A stretch of 64,000 bases of DNA from BACL21 sp038141525 (GCA_038141525.1 JAYQIF010000001.1:186001-250000); one strand, 5' to 3'; numbered from the stretch's first letter, positions 44,683 through 54,803 are shown. The notes: generated from the sequence alone by a model not told the origin. Translations and numbers: made by a program.

Positions 44683-45794
44683 AAGCACAATCCTTTTAAT
44701 TGATCGACGATATCAGTGGTGGCATTAGGCATAGCCGTCGCCTTTATTGCCTGGCCCAGAGATGCGCTTAAGGACTTATCCTGGCACAACCGTTTGAATG
44801 TCGCTTCAAATTCTAGTGCCAAATCTGCTTCTTTTATCATTAATGCGGCCTTTTGATCCACAAGTGCCTGTGCATTTTTTGTTTGATGATCTTCGGCAAC
44901 ATTGGGTGAGGGAATGAACAAAACGGGCTTGCCGACCAGAGCCAATTCAGATACTGACAAAGCGCCTGATCTCGATATGATGATATCTGCGGCGCTGTAG
45001 GCCATGGACATTTGATCAATAAAAGGGACAATGCGCAAGCCGGGACGCTCTAGATGTTTATAATCATTGTAATAGTACGCGCCGCACTGCCAAAGGACCC
45101 TGATATTGTGTGCTCGAAAAAAATCGAGCTTTTCACCAATCAGGGTATTGATCCGCCCAGCCCCTAAGCTTCCTCCTAAAACCAGTAACACAGGGCCCTG
45201 AGCTCGTTGTTCTGGCTGGCTTGGATGCGTCGATAAATTAAAATGATTTAAGGCCATATGCGGCTCAATCCGAGAATCAACCAAGTCCTGACGCACAGGA
45301 TTTCCTGTAAATACGATTTTTTCTGATGGAAAAAAGCGCTCCATATCCTGATAGGCCACACAAATCTTTTTGGCGCTGGCAGCAAGCATTTTGTTAGTCA
45401 CACCAGCATAGCTATTTTGCTCTTGAATTACGGTTGGAATGCCAAATAAAGCGGCGATGCGCAGCAATGGACCGCTGGCATAACCACCGGTCCCAATAAC
45501 TACATTAGGGCGAAAAGATTGAACTAAAAATACAGATTGAAGCAAACTCACAACCAGTTTTATGGGCACCCACAAATTCTTTAAGGTCAGTCTGCGCTGG
45601 AATCCGGCAATCCAAAGTCCCCGTATGGGAAACCCTGCTTGAGGCACCTTTTGCATTTCCATGCGATCACGGGCCCCCACAAACATAATCTCGGCCTCGG
45701 GATTGCGCCGCTGAATTTCCTTAGCAATCGCAATCGCAGGATAAATATGGCCTCCGGTACCGCCGCCCGATATGATGTATTTAAATCGTTTCAC
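44679..45794 (-). CDS. murG: UDP-N-acetylglucosamine--MurNAc-(pentapeptide) pyrophosphoryl-undecaprenol GlcNAc transferase
   Basis: Adds GlcNAc to lipid I to make lipid II on the inner face of the membrane. The 371-residue GT-B protein has the glycine loop S-G-G-G-T-G-G-H-I-Y-P near 9, G-T-G-G-Y-A-S-G-P, L-V-L-G-G-S-L-G-A and I-S-R-S-G-A-L-S-V-S-E-L, followed by P-S-P-N-V-A-E-D-H-Q. Its start overlaps the ftsW stop region by 14 nt. Confidence 0.96.
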   Translation of the reverse strand: MKRFKYIISGGGTGGHIYPAIAIAKEIQRRNPEAEIMFVGARDRMEMQKVPQAGFPIRGLWIAGFQRRLTLKNLWVPIKLVVSLLQSVFLVQSFRPNVVIGTGGYASGPLLRIAALFGIPTVIQEQNSYAGVTNKMLAASAKKICVAYQDMERFFPSEKIVFTGNPVRQDLVDSRIEPHMALNHFNLSTHPSQPEQRAQGPVLLVLGGSLGAGRINTLIGEKLDFFRAHNIRVLWQCGAYYYNDYKHLERPGLRIVPFIDQMSMAYSAADIIISRSGALSVSELALVGKPVLFIPSPNVAEDHQTKNAQALVDQKAALMIKEADLALEFEATFKRLCQDKSLSASLGQAIKATAMPNATTDIVDQLKGLCL

Positions 45795-46980
45795 TCAATA
45801 CATCTAAAGGGTTAGACACGGACTCATCGGCCTTCAATTGATCTTTGCGATGGGCGCTCACACTTAAAATCACCCCCAAGGCGACACAGGTGGTCCAAAT
45901 GGAGGTTCCTCCACTACTGATCAGCGGAAGGGTTTGCCCTGTAACGGGAAATAGAGATACAGCAACACCCATATTGATGAAGGCCTGAGACAGCAAAGGA
46001 ACCCCCAATCCGATGACCAGCAGCCTGCCAAAATAATCAGAAGTATTATACACCAAGACCACCAATCTAAAGAGCAAAAACAAATAGAAAAATAACAAAG
46101 ATAGTCCCCCTGCAAGCCCGAACTCCTCGATGATTATCGCGTAAATAAAGTCAGAGCTCACCTGTGGCAGAAAGTTCTTTTGAATACTTTTTCCCGGTCC
46201 TAATCCCATCATACCGCCAGTGGCAATGGCAATGTTCGCCTGATTGACCTGGAAGTGCTTTTCTTTGGCATCGACCTCATCGCTAAAAAAGTTTTCAATA
46301 CGGCTGGTCCAGGTATCTACACGATTAGGAAATAAATCTGGGAACGCTTTTGCCGACAGCACGAACAGTGTTAAACTCAACAAACCAATACCCAAAATAG
46401 AGGCGATATTTTTTAAAGGATGTCCTGCTACAAAAACCAGCATAATAACCATGGCGAAAATCAATAAAGCCGTGGACAAATTTGCGGGCAATATCAAGCC
46501 CAGTACAACAAAAACTGGGGCCCATAGGGGCCATAAAGTTTGTTTGAAGGTAATCTCCTGATCTTTGATGCGCGCCATATACCGTGCTACATAAACCAGC
46601 AATACTACAGAGGCCAATGAAGAGGTTTGAAAGGTGACCCCCACCACCGGCACTTTTATCCAACGTGCGGCATTAGCGCCCTCAATGGTCGTGCCCTGAG
46701 CTAGAGTCAGAATCAATAAAATCATCATGATGGGCAAGGCAATCATGGAAAGGCCTTTAAAATAGTGATAGGGAATTCGATGAACACCAAACAAAATCAC
46801 AAAGCCCAATGTCAAATGCGCCAAATGTTTGATCAAAAACTGAAGCGTATTCCCATCACCGTAAAGATAGGCCAGGTTACTGCTGGCACTGTATACAGGC
46901 ATAAAAGAAAATAAGGCCAGTAGGGCTACAATGGCCCAAATTGCGCGATCTCCTTTTATATTTTTGATGAACTCTTGCAT
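45781..46980 (-). CDS. ftsW: SEDS-family peptidoglycan glycosyltransferase FtsW
   Basis: A 399-residue polytopic membrane protein of the SEDS family, which polymerises lipid II at the septum with its partner FtsI. Family motifs are G-A-N-A-A-R-W-I near 104, the long extracytoplasmic loop with G-L-G-P-G-K-S, and E-E-F-G-L-A-G-G, then T-G-Q-T-L-P-L-I-S-S-G-G-T-S near 345-358. It is 32 nt after murD. Confidence 0.95.
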   Translation of the reverse strand: MQEFIKNIKGDRAIWAIVALLALFSFMPVYSASSNLAYLYGDGNTLQFLIKHLAHLTLGFVILFGVHRIPYHYFKGLSMIALPIMMILLILTLAQGTTIEGANAARWIKVPVVGVTFQTSSLASVVLLVYVARYMARIKDQEITFKQTLWPLWAPVFVVLGLILPANLSTALLIFAMVIMLVFVAGHPLKNIASILGIGLLSLTLFVLSAKAFPDLFPNRVDTWTSRIENFFSDEVDAKEKHFQVNQANIAIATGGMMGLGPGKSIQKNFLPQVSSDFIYAIIIEEFGLAGGLSLLFFYLFLLFRLVVLVYNTSDYFGRLLVIGLGVPLLSQAFINMGVAVSLFPVTGQTLPLISSGGTSIWTTCVALGVILSVSAHRKDQLKADESVSNPLDVLSETI

Positions 46981-47012
46981 AAGCTAGGGTGAATCCTTTA
47001 AGGCCCCGGGGG

Positions 47013-48353
47013 TTATAATTGTCTTACTGCTTCTTTAAATTGACGTCCTCTATCCTCATAACTTTTAAACAAATCAAAACTGGCACATGCCGGTGACAAG
47101 AGCACGGCATCTCCTCGATGGGCCAATCTGTAAGCCACTTGTACCGCATCGGCCATACTGTGCGTCTCTACAAGCATATCGACCACCGACCCAAATGTTT
47201 CTATAATTTTATCGTTATTCAGTCCAAGACAAATAATGGCTTTAACTTTTTCATTGACCAGTGGTAACAACTCGCCATAATCATTGCCCTTGTCTTCACC
47301 GCCAACGATCCAAACAGTTGGTGATTGCATGCTCTCCAATGCATAATAGACAGAGTTCACATTGGTCGCTTTCGAATCGTTGATGTAGGTCACATTATTT
47401 ATTTTAAGAACGTATTCTAGCCTGTGCTCCACAGCCTGAAAGTGTTCCAATGAGGCCCGAATTGTTTCTTTACGAATATTTAAAAGCGCACCGACGGTAG
47501 CAGCGGCTAAGGCATTTTTTTGATTGTGTGTTCCCTGTAGGGCAAGATCTAGTGTAGGCATATTTATTGTTTTTTCGGGTGTGTTTATCACTAAGGTGTC
47601 TCGATCGATATAACTGCCTGGCGCCACTTTAGTTTTAGTAGAATAAGGCATTAACATCGATGAAACAGACGTTTGATTCATTGTTTTGGTCAAAACAGGA
47701 TCCTCATAGTCGTAGATCAAAAAATCCTGCGGGTTTTGATTACGAGCAATACTCATTTTAGAAGCGATATACGCTTCGAACTGATAATTGTAGCGATCCA
47801 GATGGTCTGGGGTGATGTTTGTAATTACAGCAATATGTGGGTGAAATTGGGTGGTGCCATCGAGCTGAAAACTACTGACCTCTAAAACGTAATAATCGGG
47901 TTCCTGGCCCATGACCTGAGCGGCAAAACTGCTACCGATGTTGCCCCCAAGCCCAGCAGAAATCCCCGCGTCCAAGAGTAATTTATGAACCATGGCCGTT
48001 GTCGTTGTTTTGCCATTACTTCCTGTAATGGCGATTATTGGTTTTTGGGTAAAACGAAAGCCCCATTCGATTTCTGAAATCACCTCTACTCCATGTGCCA
48101 ATAGCTCTTGTACTACTGATGCCTGATCAGGTATTCCAGGACTCTTTACAGCGATATCTGCATCGACCAAGTTAGAGAGATCATGACCGCCCTGCTCAAA
48201 ATCAATATCGTGCTTACGAAAGAGCGCTACCGCTTTGTCTGCGATGCGATGACTGTCAGAAACAAAGACACAATAGCCCTTGGCCTTACCCAGCAAAGCC
48301 GCCCCTTGTCCACTTTCACCGGCTCCTAATATGACGAGTTTTTCTTTAGACAT
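47013..48353 (-). CDS. murD: UDP-N-acetylmuramoyl-L-alanine--D-glutamate ligase
   Basis: Adds D-Glu to the peptide stem. It has the N-terminal Rossmann segment L-V-I-L-G-A-G-E-S-G-Q-G, the ATP loop A-I-T-G-S-N-G-K-T-T-T near 110, L-G-G-N-I-G, N-I-T-P-D-H-L-D-R-Y and N-D-S-K-A-T-N. I chose the ATG at 48353, which overlaps the mraY stop as TAATG; the open frame extends 19 codons upstream without family similarity. 446 residues. Confidence 0.96.
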   Translation of the reverse strand: MSKEKLVILGAGESGQGAALLGKAKGYCVFVSDSHRIADKAVALFRKHDIDFEQGGHDLSNLVDADIAVKSPGIPDQASVVQELLAHGVEVISEIEWGFRFTQKPIIAITGSNGKTTTTAMVHKLLLDAGISAGLGGNIGSSFAAQVMGQEPDYYVLEVSSFQLDGTTQFHPHIAVITNITPDHLDRYNYQFEAYIASKMSIARNQNPQDFLIYDYEDPVLTKTMNQTSVSSMLMPYSTKTKVAPGSYIDRDTLVINTPEKTINMPTLDLALQGTHNQKNALAAATVGALLNIRKETIRASLEHFQAVEHRLEYVLKINNVTYINDSKATNVNSVYYALESMQSPTVWIVGGEDKGNDYGELLPLVNEKVKAIICLGLNNDKIIETFGSVVDMLVETHSMADAVQVAYRLAHRGDAVLLSPACASFDLFKSYEDRGRQFKEAVRQL

Positions 48354-49627
48354 TAGCGTATTTTGAGCGTTACTATGGTCAATACAGCCAAAACAATCCC
48401 AACGATCCAAAATCGAGTGACAATTTTACTCTCGTGGTAACCTTTGACTTGATAATGATGATGCAACGGGGCCATTTTGAATAATCGCACTCCTTTACCA
48501 CTGCGCCTTTTGGTGTATTTAAACCACCCCACTTGGAGCACTACCGATAAATTTTCCATGAGAAATATTCCACACAAAATGGGTATGAGCCACTCCTTGC
48601 GGATCGCAATGGCAATCACTGCAATAATGCCTCCGATGGTCAGACTTCCCGTATCGCCCATAAAAACCTGAGCGGGATAAGCATTGTACCACAAAAAACC
48701 AATAAGTGCCCCAACAAAAGCCATGATAAAAATCGACAGCTCTCCTATGTTCGGGATGTACATGATGTTGAGATAATCCGAAAAAATGAGGTTCCCAGAG
48801 ATCCATGCAAAAATGGCTAGGGTGACGCCAATTATCGCTGAGGTTCCCGCGGCCAAACCGTCTATTCCATCGGTCAGATTGGCTCCGTTTGATACCGCTG
48901 TTATGATAAAAATGATGATAGGAATAAAAATTAGCCAAGAAAAAGTAGCCGCTTTTGGACCCAACCATCCCAAAATTTTCTGATAATCGATTTCATTATT
49001 TTTAACAAAGGGCATGGTGGTAATCAAGGCCTTTTCTGGAGGATAAAAGGCCTTCGAAATATCGCGGTCTCGTGTCGATAGCGATTGATCCGTGGCTTGA
49101 TCGCGAGCAGACACTTCGACCAATGCCTTGGCCCCAGTAGGAATTTGGCGTCGTACAGTAACTTGATCACTCATGTACATGGTGGTCCCGACTATGATGC
49201 CCAATCCGATTTGCCCAAATACCTTGAAACGCCCAGGGAGTCCTTCTTTATCTTGCTTGAACTTTTTGATATAATCGTCAATAAAACCGATGATGCCCAT
49301 CCAAATAGTGGTCACCAAAAGCATGATCACGTATATATTGTCGGGTTTGGCAAAGAGCAACACTGGAATTACGGTCGCCAAAATAATAATGACCCCGCCC
49401 ATAGTCGGCGTACCTGCCTTTTGTGCTTGACCTTCTAAGCCTAATTCGCGAATGGTTTCCCCTACTTGTTTGCGGCGCAAAAACTCAATGATTCTTCGAC
49501 CAAAATAGGTGGCAATAAACAAGGACGTAATCGCAGTCATCGCCGCACGAAAGGTGATGAATTGAAACAGTCCAGCCCCGGGTAAGTCATAAGTTTTATC
49601 CAAAAAATCAAATAAATAGTATAGCAT
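48353..49627 (-). CDS. mraY: Phospho-N-acetylmuramoyl-pentapeptide transferase
   Basis: Makes lipid I from UDP-MurNAc-pentapeptide and undecaprenyl phosphate. The 424-residue ten-helix protein has G-T-P-T-M-G-G-V near 72, the catalytic D-D-Y-I-K near 116, N-L-T-D-G-I-D-G-L-A-A-G, F-M-G-D-T-G-S-L and M-A-P-L-H-H-H-Y. It is longer than E. coli MraY because of a ~60-residue soluble insertion after the fourth helix (residues ~160-220), normal for Bacteroidota. Spacing to murE is 1 nt. Confidence 0.96.
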   Translation of the reverse strand: MLYYLFDFLDKTYDLPGAGLFQFITFRAAMTAITSLFIATYFGRRIIEFLRRKQVGETIRELGLEGQAQKAGTPTMGGVIIILATVIPVLLFAKPDNIYVIMLLVTTIWMGIIGFIDDYIKKFKQDKEGLPGRFKVFGQIGLGIIVGTTMYMSDQVTVRRQIPTGAKALVEVSARDQATDQSLSTRDRDISKAFYPPEKALITTMPFVKNNEIDYQKILGWLGPKAATFSWLIFIPIIIFIITAVSNGANLTDGIDGLAAGTSAIIGVTLAIFAWISGNLIFSDYLNIMYIPNIGELSIFIMAFVGALIGFLWYNAYPAQVFMGDTGSLTIGGIIAVIAIAIRKEWLIPILCGIFLMENLSVVLQVGWFKYTKRRSGKGVRLFKMAPLHHHYQVKGYHESKIVTRFWIVGIVLAVLTIVTLKIR

Positions 49628-49628
49628 A

Positions 49629-51092
49629 TCAGGTAGTTTGGTCGTTTAAAAATTCTGTGACAATTTGATAATCATCAAAGTCATGACGCACTCCAGCAAT
49701 CTCTTGATAAGTCTCATGTCCCTTACCGGCAATCAGAATCAAATCTCCCGATGTTGCCATTTGTACCGCCGTCTTGATGGCCGCGCGACGGTCGCTAATC
49801 GAAACAAACTTTTTGTACTCGTGCGCTGGAACCCCAGCCTCCATTTGTGCAATAATTTGATCGGGGGACTCACTGCGTGGGTTGTCTGAGGTAAATATTA
49901 CTTTGTTGCTCCAATGCGTGGCAACGGCCGCCATCTTGGGCCGTTTGGTAGTATCGCGATCACCGCCACAACCAACAACAGTAATTAAGGTCTCATTACC
50001 GGTTCTTATGCCAGCAATGGTCCCTAAAACATTTTCCAAGGCATCTGGTGTGTGGGCGTAATCCACAATGGCCGTAGCTCCATTGGGGGCCACATAATAT
50101 TGAAACCGTCCAGAGACACTGTCCAAAGTACTGATCTGCTGTAACACCGATATTTCCTGGGCGTCCAGTAACATCGCACAGGCGTAAATCGCCAGTAAAT
50201 TATAAGCGTTAAATCCACCGATGAGCTTAACCCAAACTTCTTGACCATTTATTTTCAGCAGTTGCCCACTGATCTGCTGTTCCAAAACCTGCACTTTAAA
50301 ATCGGCTAAGGATTTCTGAGCATAAGTATGTCCCGTTGCCTTGGTATTTTGCAACATAAACCCACCATTTTTGTCGTCGAGATTCGTGAGGGCAAATGCC
50401 TGAGCCTTCAAGCCGTCAAAAAAATGTTTTTTGACGTTGCGATAGGTTTTAAAGTCTTTGTGATAGTCTAAATGATCGTGGGATAAATTCGTAAAGATGC
50501 CCCCATCAAAATCTAATCCGAGGGTTCTATTTTGATCGATGCCATGAGAACTCACCTCCATAAAACAATGGGTCAGTCCGGCATCAACCATTGTTCTGAG
50601 TAATTTATTTATGGTTAAAGAATCTGGAGTAGTATGCGTGGCGGGTATGGTTTGGTGGCCAATTTTATTCTCTACAGTGGAAAGCAGACCGGTCGCATGT
50701 CCTAATTTGGTATATAACTGATGCAGTAAGGTCGCAACGGTGGTTTTTCCGTTGGTCCCGGTAACCCCAACTAAAACCAAAGATTTAGAGGGTTGATCAT
50801 AAAAATTATCAGCGATATACGCCAAAGCTTCACTGGCATCACGAACTTTGACGTAAGTAATGCCGTTGATGATCAATTCGGGTAATTCTTCGCAGACCAC
50901 CGCTACGGCCCCCTGATCACAGGCGTGTTTGATGAATTGATGTCCGTCCACAACGGTACCTTTGAGGGCAACAAAAACATCATTCAGCGCCACATCACGG
51001 GAGTCGAATGCAACATTCCGCACAGCAACAGCCGTAGAGCCAATGACTTGTTCCAGTCCTACACGATACAATATGTCTTTAAGCAAGGTCAT
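49629..51092 (-). CDS. murE: UDP-N-acetylmuramoyl-L-alanyl-D-glutamate--2,6-diaminopimelate ligase
   Basis: Adds meso-diaminopimelate to the stem peptide. Motifs are F-D-S-R-D-V near 28, the ATP loop G-V-T-G-T-N-G-K-T-T-V near 110, E-V-S-S-H-G and D-Y-A-H-T-P-D-A-L. The substrate motif reads D-N-P-R, which selects diaminopimelate over lysine. The start at 51092 overlaps the ftsI stop as ATGA; the 47 extra codons upstream in the open frame have no family similarity. 487 residues. Confidence 0.96.
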   Translation of the reverse strand: MTLLKDILYRVGLEQVIGSTAVAVRNVAFDSRDVALNDVFVALKGTVVDGHQFIKHACDQGAVAVVCEELPELIINGITYVKVRDASEALAYIADNFYDQPSKSLVLVGVTGTNGKTTVATLLHQLYTKLGHATGLLSTVENKIGHQTIPATHTTPDSLTINKLLRTMVDAGLTHCFMEVSSHGIDQNRTLGLDFDGGIFTNLSHDHLDYHKDFKTYRNVKKHFFDGLKAQAFALTNLDDKNGGFMLQNTKATGHTYAQKSLADFKVQVLEQQISGQLLKINGQEVWVKLIGGFNAYNLLAIYACAMLLDAQEISVLQQISTLDSVSGRFQYYVAPNGATAIVDYAHTPDALENVLGTIAGIRTGNETLITVVGCGGDRDTTKRPKMAAVATHWSNKVIFTSDNPRSESPDQIIAQMEAGVPAHEYKKFVSISDRRAAIKTAVQMATSGDLILIAGKGHETYQEIAGVRHDFDDYQIVTEFLNDQTT

Positions 51093-53081
51093 GAGCCGAA
51101 AAGAGTAACTTTTTGTGTTTGCCCCATAGCCGCGCCGGGTTGTGGACTTTGTTTGACAATAGTTCCACGGCCTCGAACTTCGACACTCAGGCCTAAATTT
51201 TCTAGTACTGCTATAGCATCCATTAACGCCCAACCACGAACATCAGGAACCCCCTTGTGCGCCTGCACTACAACTCGCTCGAGTTCCGCCTGCTGATTCT
51301 TAAGTTCAGTTAGGGGCTGTATTGGCAATTGGATGGTATCTCGAAGTGGACTGTCGGTATATATTTTTTGTGCGATACGCTTGAAAACAGGTCCGGTAAC
51401 GTCGGCGCCATAGTAGCCTTTCTTTGTGCTGGGCTTGTGAATCACAACAATACATGAATACTTCGGCTGATCGGCTGGGAAATAACCGGCAAAAGAGGAA
51501 ATATAACGACGGTTGTCCTCCCAGTCCTCCATCCAGTATTCTGTTCTGGCTGTACCAGTCTTACCCGCTATGGAAAAATACTCTGAGTACAACGCACGTC
51601 CTGTCCCGCGCGTGACTATATGTTCTAAGACATCCCGAACCTGAGCCAGTGTCTTGATCAGACATGATTTTGGGATGGATCACCTCTGGATGATACTCGT
51701 GAATGACTTTATTATCACCGATTATTCGGTCCACAAAGCGAGGCTTAACCATAGTTCCATCATTAGCCAGCGCATTGTAAAAGGTCAATATTTGCAGAGG
51801 AGTCATGCGCAAATTATAACCGTAAGCCATCGAAGGCAGAGCATTCTTACTCCACTTACGATCTCCAGGACGGGGGAGCTCTGGACGACCCTCTCCCGAA
51901 ATGGGCAGGCCAAGAACCGTATCCAATCGCCACTGTTTAAAGTAATCTAACCACCGCTGGGGCTCCTGGCTGTAGGCCTCGTCAATCAGACTTGCCAGAC
52001 CAATATTTGAAGAAACTTCTAGGGCCCGTGCCGCAGAAATTTTACCATGGCCCTTGGTGTCGGTAATCATACGACCGTAAAAAGCCTTACTCCCAAGGCG
52101 CGTATCCACAATCTGTGCTGTATCGATGGCGCGATCTTCCAAAGCGGCGGCAAAAGCAATCGTTTTGAATGTACTGCCCGGTTCGTGGCTCTCTCCAACA
52201 GCATAATTGAGCTTTTCGTAATAAGTCCCCTTAGCGGTGCGGCCTAAATTGGCCAAGGCACGTACCGCTCCGGTGCCCACCTCCATCACGACAACAGTGC
52301 CGTGTTCTGCCTCATAATATTCAAGCTGAGACAAAAGGGAGTGATGCGCAATATCCTGTATATTGATGTCGATGGTCGTCACGACATCGAAACCATCTCT
52401 GGGCTCGAGTTCGTTTTCGTCAGAAACGGGTTTCCATTGCCCTTTAGCAATTTTCTGCTTTAGCCTATGACCATCTTGACCGCGTAAAAAAGAATCAAAG
52501 GCCGCTTCGAGACCAACGGTATATTTCATGGTATCGGCCGTTGTGTTATGCCCTACTAATCGTTCGGCAATTTTCCCCAATGGACGCTCGCGTGTGGGCT
52601 TTTGTACCACAATTAATCCCCCTTTATTAGGCCCTAGATTGAGCAATGGCATCTTCTTGACCGCTAAATAATCTGTGTAGTTCAGGTCTCGTGCCAAAAT
52701 CTGATAACGGCGCTCATTACTTCGTGCCGTTTGCAAGATATTTTGATAATACGAAGAGGACTTTCCAAAATAGTCGCCCATGGCACGAGCCAGTTCAGGC
52801 ATTAATTTTTCAAAATTTGCCCCACTTACCGTAACGGCATCAAACCTTATGTCATAGCGCGATACAGAGGTCGCCAAAAGACTCCCATCACTGGCGTAAA
52901 TATTTCCTCTATTGGCCTTTATGGGAATATTTTTGGTCGTTTTCTGAGCGGCAATAGCCCGGTAATGATCGCCGTCTACAAACTGAATTTTACTCAAACG
53001 AAAGACCACAGCCGCCGCGACAATAAATAATACTGCCGCAACCACATAAAATCGCTTTAATGTGAGTGTCTCTTTATTCAT
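51089..53081 (-). CDS. ftsI: Penicillin-binding protein 2/FtsI with PASTA domain, frameshifted
   Basis: Septal transpeptidase, partner of FtsW. A membrane anchor (residues 11-28) precedes the dimerisation domain and the transpeptidase domain with S303-T-F-K and S-S-N. The first frame leaves the family after I-M-S-D-Q; the next frame gives T-L-A-Q-V-R-D-V-L-E-H-I-V and contains the third catalytic motif K-T-G-T. One extra base near 51653 explains the break. A C-terminal PASTA domain follows (G-V-P-D-V-R-G-W, V-K-Q-S-P-Q-P-G). I chose the ATG at 53081, which overlaps the ftsL stop. About 664 residues after correction. An essential gene split between its catalytic motifs points to a sequence error. 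Confidence 0.93.
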
Positions 53082-53403
53082 CTTTTTGAGCATTAACAGC
53101 AATGACTATTTTTTTTGGCGGAATCTCAGAGGGTCGCAATCCCTGCAATGCCATGGGTTTGATTATTTTGGTTTCCATTTTGGCATTCATGAGCCGCATG
53201 CGCCCAACCACAAATTGACTTTTAAGCGCCTTGACCTCTTTACTCAAATCTGCGATTCTGTGTACCTTTTTATCGACTCTATGAGCACTACTGATCATGA
53301 TCATGGCCAAGGCCGATAAAAACAAGATAAACTTCCAAATTTTTATGGCGTCTTGATTGATCAAAAATTGACCGCGAATTATATGCAGTAATGACTCTTT
53401 CAT
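53074..53403 (-). CDS. ftsL: FtsL-like cell division protein
   Basis: A 109-residue bitopic protein with a membrane helix at about 24-40 and a following coiled-coil-like helix (V-H-R-I-A-D-L-S-K-E-V-K-A-L-K). Its place between rsmH and ftsI and its topology identify it as FtsL, although the sequence itself is weakly conserved. It overlaps rsmH by 4 nt and ftsI by 8 nt. Confidence 0.85.
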   Translation of the reverse strand: MKESLLHIIRGQFLINQDAIKIWKFILFLSALAMIMISSAHRVDKKVHRIADLSKEVKALKSQFVVGRMRLMNAKMETKIIKPMALQGLRPSEIPPKKIVIAVNAQKDE

Positions 53404-54304
53404 ACCTCATTTGTTCGCTCAGCAATGCGCAGCTTGGCGCTGCGTGCTCGGTTATTTTTTTCTATTTCATCTACGGTAGGCATAATCAGCTTTCCCACAG
53501 GCTTGAATGGGGTGAAAGAGCGCCCAAAAACATCTTTTTCTGGCATTCCCTCAAAAAGACCATCGCGCATATAGCGTTTGACCAATCGATCTTCAAGACT
53601 GTGATAAGAAATCAAACTCAATCGTCCTAAAGGTTTAATGACCTCTTTTGTTTGTTTCAAAAACTCTTTCAAGACCGACAATTCTTGATTTACCTCAAGG
53701 CGAATGGCTTGAAATATTTGAGCCATTATTTTATGCTCCTTGTTGCGCGGCATGAGCGGCCTGACAATCGACTTTAAATCTTCTGTGGTTCTGATTGTTT
53801 TCTGTTGGCGAGCTGTATCGATAAACCGACTGATTTTTGCTGCATTGCGCAACTCACCAAAATCTCGAAACAAAACAGTCAATTGCTCAACAGAATAGTC
53901 ATTCAAAATATCTGAAGCCGTTTGGTCTTGTTGTTGATTCATCCGCATATCCAGAGCACCGTCAAAGCGCGTCGAAAACCCACGGTCTCCCTCATCAAAT
54001 TGATGCGAGGAAACTCCAAAATCACCCATAATTCCATCGACCTGATGTACTCCATGAAATTTGAGAAAACGCTTGAGGTATTTGAAATTTTGATGAATTA
54101 GAAGAAATCTCGAGTCGTCAATTCGATTGTTGAGCGCATCTTGATCTTGATCAAAAGCAATCAGCCTACCCTTGGGACCGAGCAAAGACAATAAGTATCT
54201 TGAATGCCCCCACCCCCAAAAGTTACGTCGACATAAATCCCGTCTGGCTTAAGATTTAAGCCTGCCACAGTTTGAGACAGCAGCACAGGATCATGATAAC
54301 TCAT
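53400..54304 (-). CDS. rsmH: 16S rRNA (cytosine1402-N4)-methyltransferase RsmH (MraW), frameshifted
   Basis: Methylates C1402 of 16S rRNA. An ATG at 54304 starts S-Y-H-D-P-V-L-L-S-Q-T-V and D-V-T-F-G-G-G-G, the family N-terminus and AdoMet loop, then the frame shifts. Adding one G to the GGGGG run (plus-strand CCCCC at 54207-54211) gives F-G-G-G-G-H-S-R-Y-L-L-S-L-L-G-P-K-G and joins the frame to 53400. That frame carries G-D-F-G-V-S-S-H-Q-F-D, F-S-Y/S-Y-H-S-L-E-D-R and F-T-P-F-K. The corrected product of about 301 residues is normal. The start overlaps mraZ by 14 nt. Confidence 0.92.
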
Positions 54305-54764
54305 CGGCGGCGGTATTAGGAGTTCCCATGACTTCCTCTGCTAAATCAGCAAAGTCTAGTGCAGCATCTGAAATGGCCTTTTCGTAGTTCTGTGCATCCC
54401 AAATTTCAACGATTCCCACAGAAGCAGTGAGCACTAAATCACGCTTAATTTGAGCGACTGCCATTAAGTCTGCCGGAATATTGATACGGCCTGTGACATC
54501 CAGTTCAATGCGACGCACACCAGCCGTAAATCGACGAGTAAAATCATTGTTTTTGCGATTGAATTGATTGAGCTGCCCCACCTTAGCCATCAGCGCATTC
54601 CACTGATCCATGGGATATAATTCCAAACAAGGTTGAAAAACCGCCCTTTTTAAGACAAACCCCTGAGCAAGACACGGGGAGAGCTGTTTTTTCAAATCAG
54701 AGGGCACCATGACACGTCCTTTGTTGTCGGCTTTACAATGATATGTTCCTATGAGATTCAACAC
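54291..54764 (-). CDS. mraZ: Transcriptional regulator MraZ
   Basis: First gene of the dcw cluster, encoding a ring-forming DNA-binding protein of the SpoVT/AbrB fold that represses its own operon. Two MraZ repeats are visible: G-T-Y-H-C-K-A-D-N-K-G-R-V-M-V-P near 6-21 and R-R-I-E-L-D-V-T-G-R-I-N-I-P near 85-98. 157 residues. The start is GTG at 54764. The upstream region holds its predicted promoter and repeats that look like its binding site. Confidence 0.95.
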   Translation of the reverse strand: MLNLIGTYHCKADNKGRVMVPSDLKKQLSPCLAQGFVLKRAVFQPCLELYPMDQWNALMAKVGQLNQFNRKNNDFTRRFTAGVRRIELDVTGRINIPADLMAVAQIKRDLVLTASVGIVEIWDAQNYEKAISDAALDFADLAEEVMGTPNTAADELS

Positions 54765-54785
54765 CTATTCAATGCACAATTTGCT

Positions 54786-54793
54786 CAAATATA
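54786..54793 (-). promoter_or_regulatory. Promoter -7 element of the dcw cluster
   Basis: TATATTTG on the minus strand is an exact TAnnTTTG match 21 nt before the mraZ start. The operator repeats begin 10 nt upstream and cover the -33 region. Confidence 0.7.
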
Positions 54794-54803
54794 CAGGAAA
54801 TTT

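Noticed and set aside
48519..48968. 149-codon minus-strand ORF inside mraY
   Set aside because: It overlaps the catalytic region of mraY in another frame and is His/Trp/Cys-rich with no family signal.
502..54211. Programmed ribosomal frameshifting or phase variation as the reason for the broken genes
   Set aside because: The shifts occur in many unrelated core genes, in both directions and in short runs of 4-6 bases without slippery heptamers or downstream structures. Phase variation normally uses longer tracts in surface genes.
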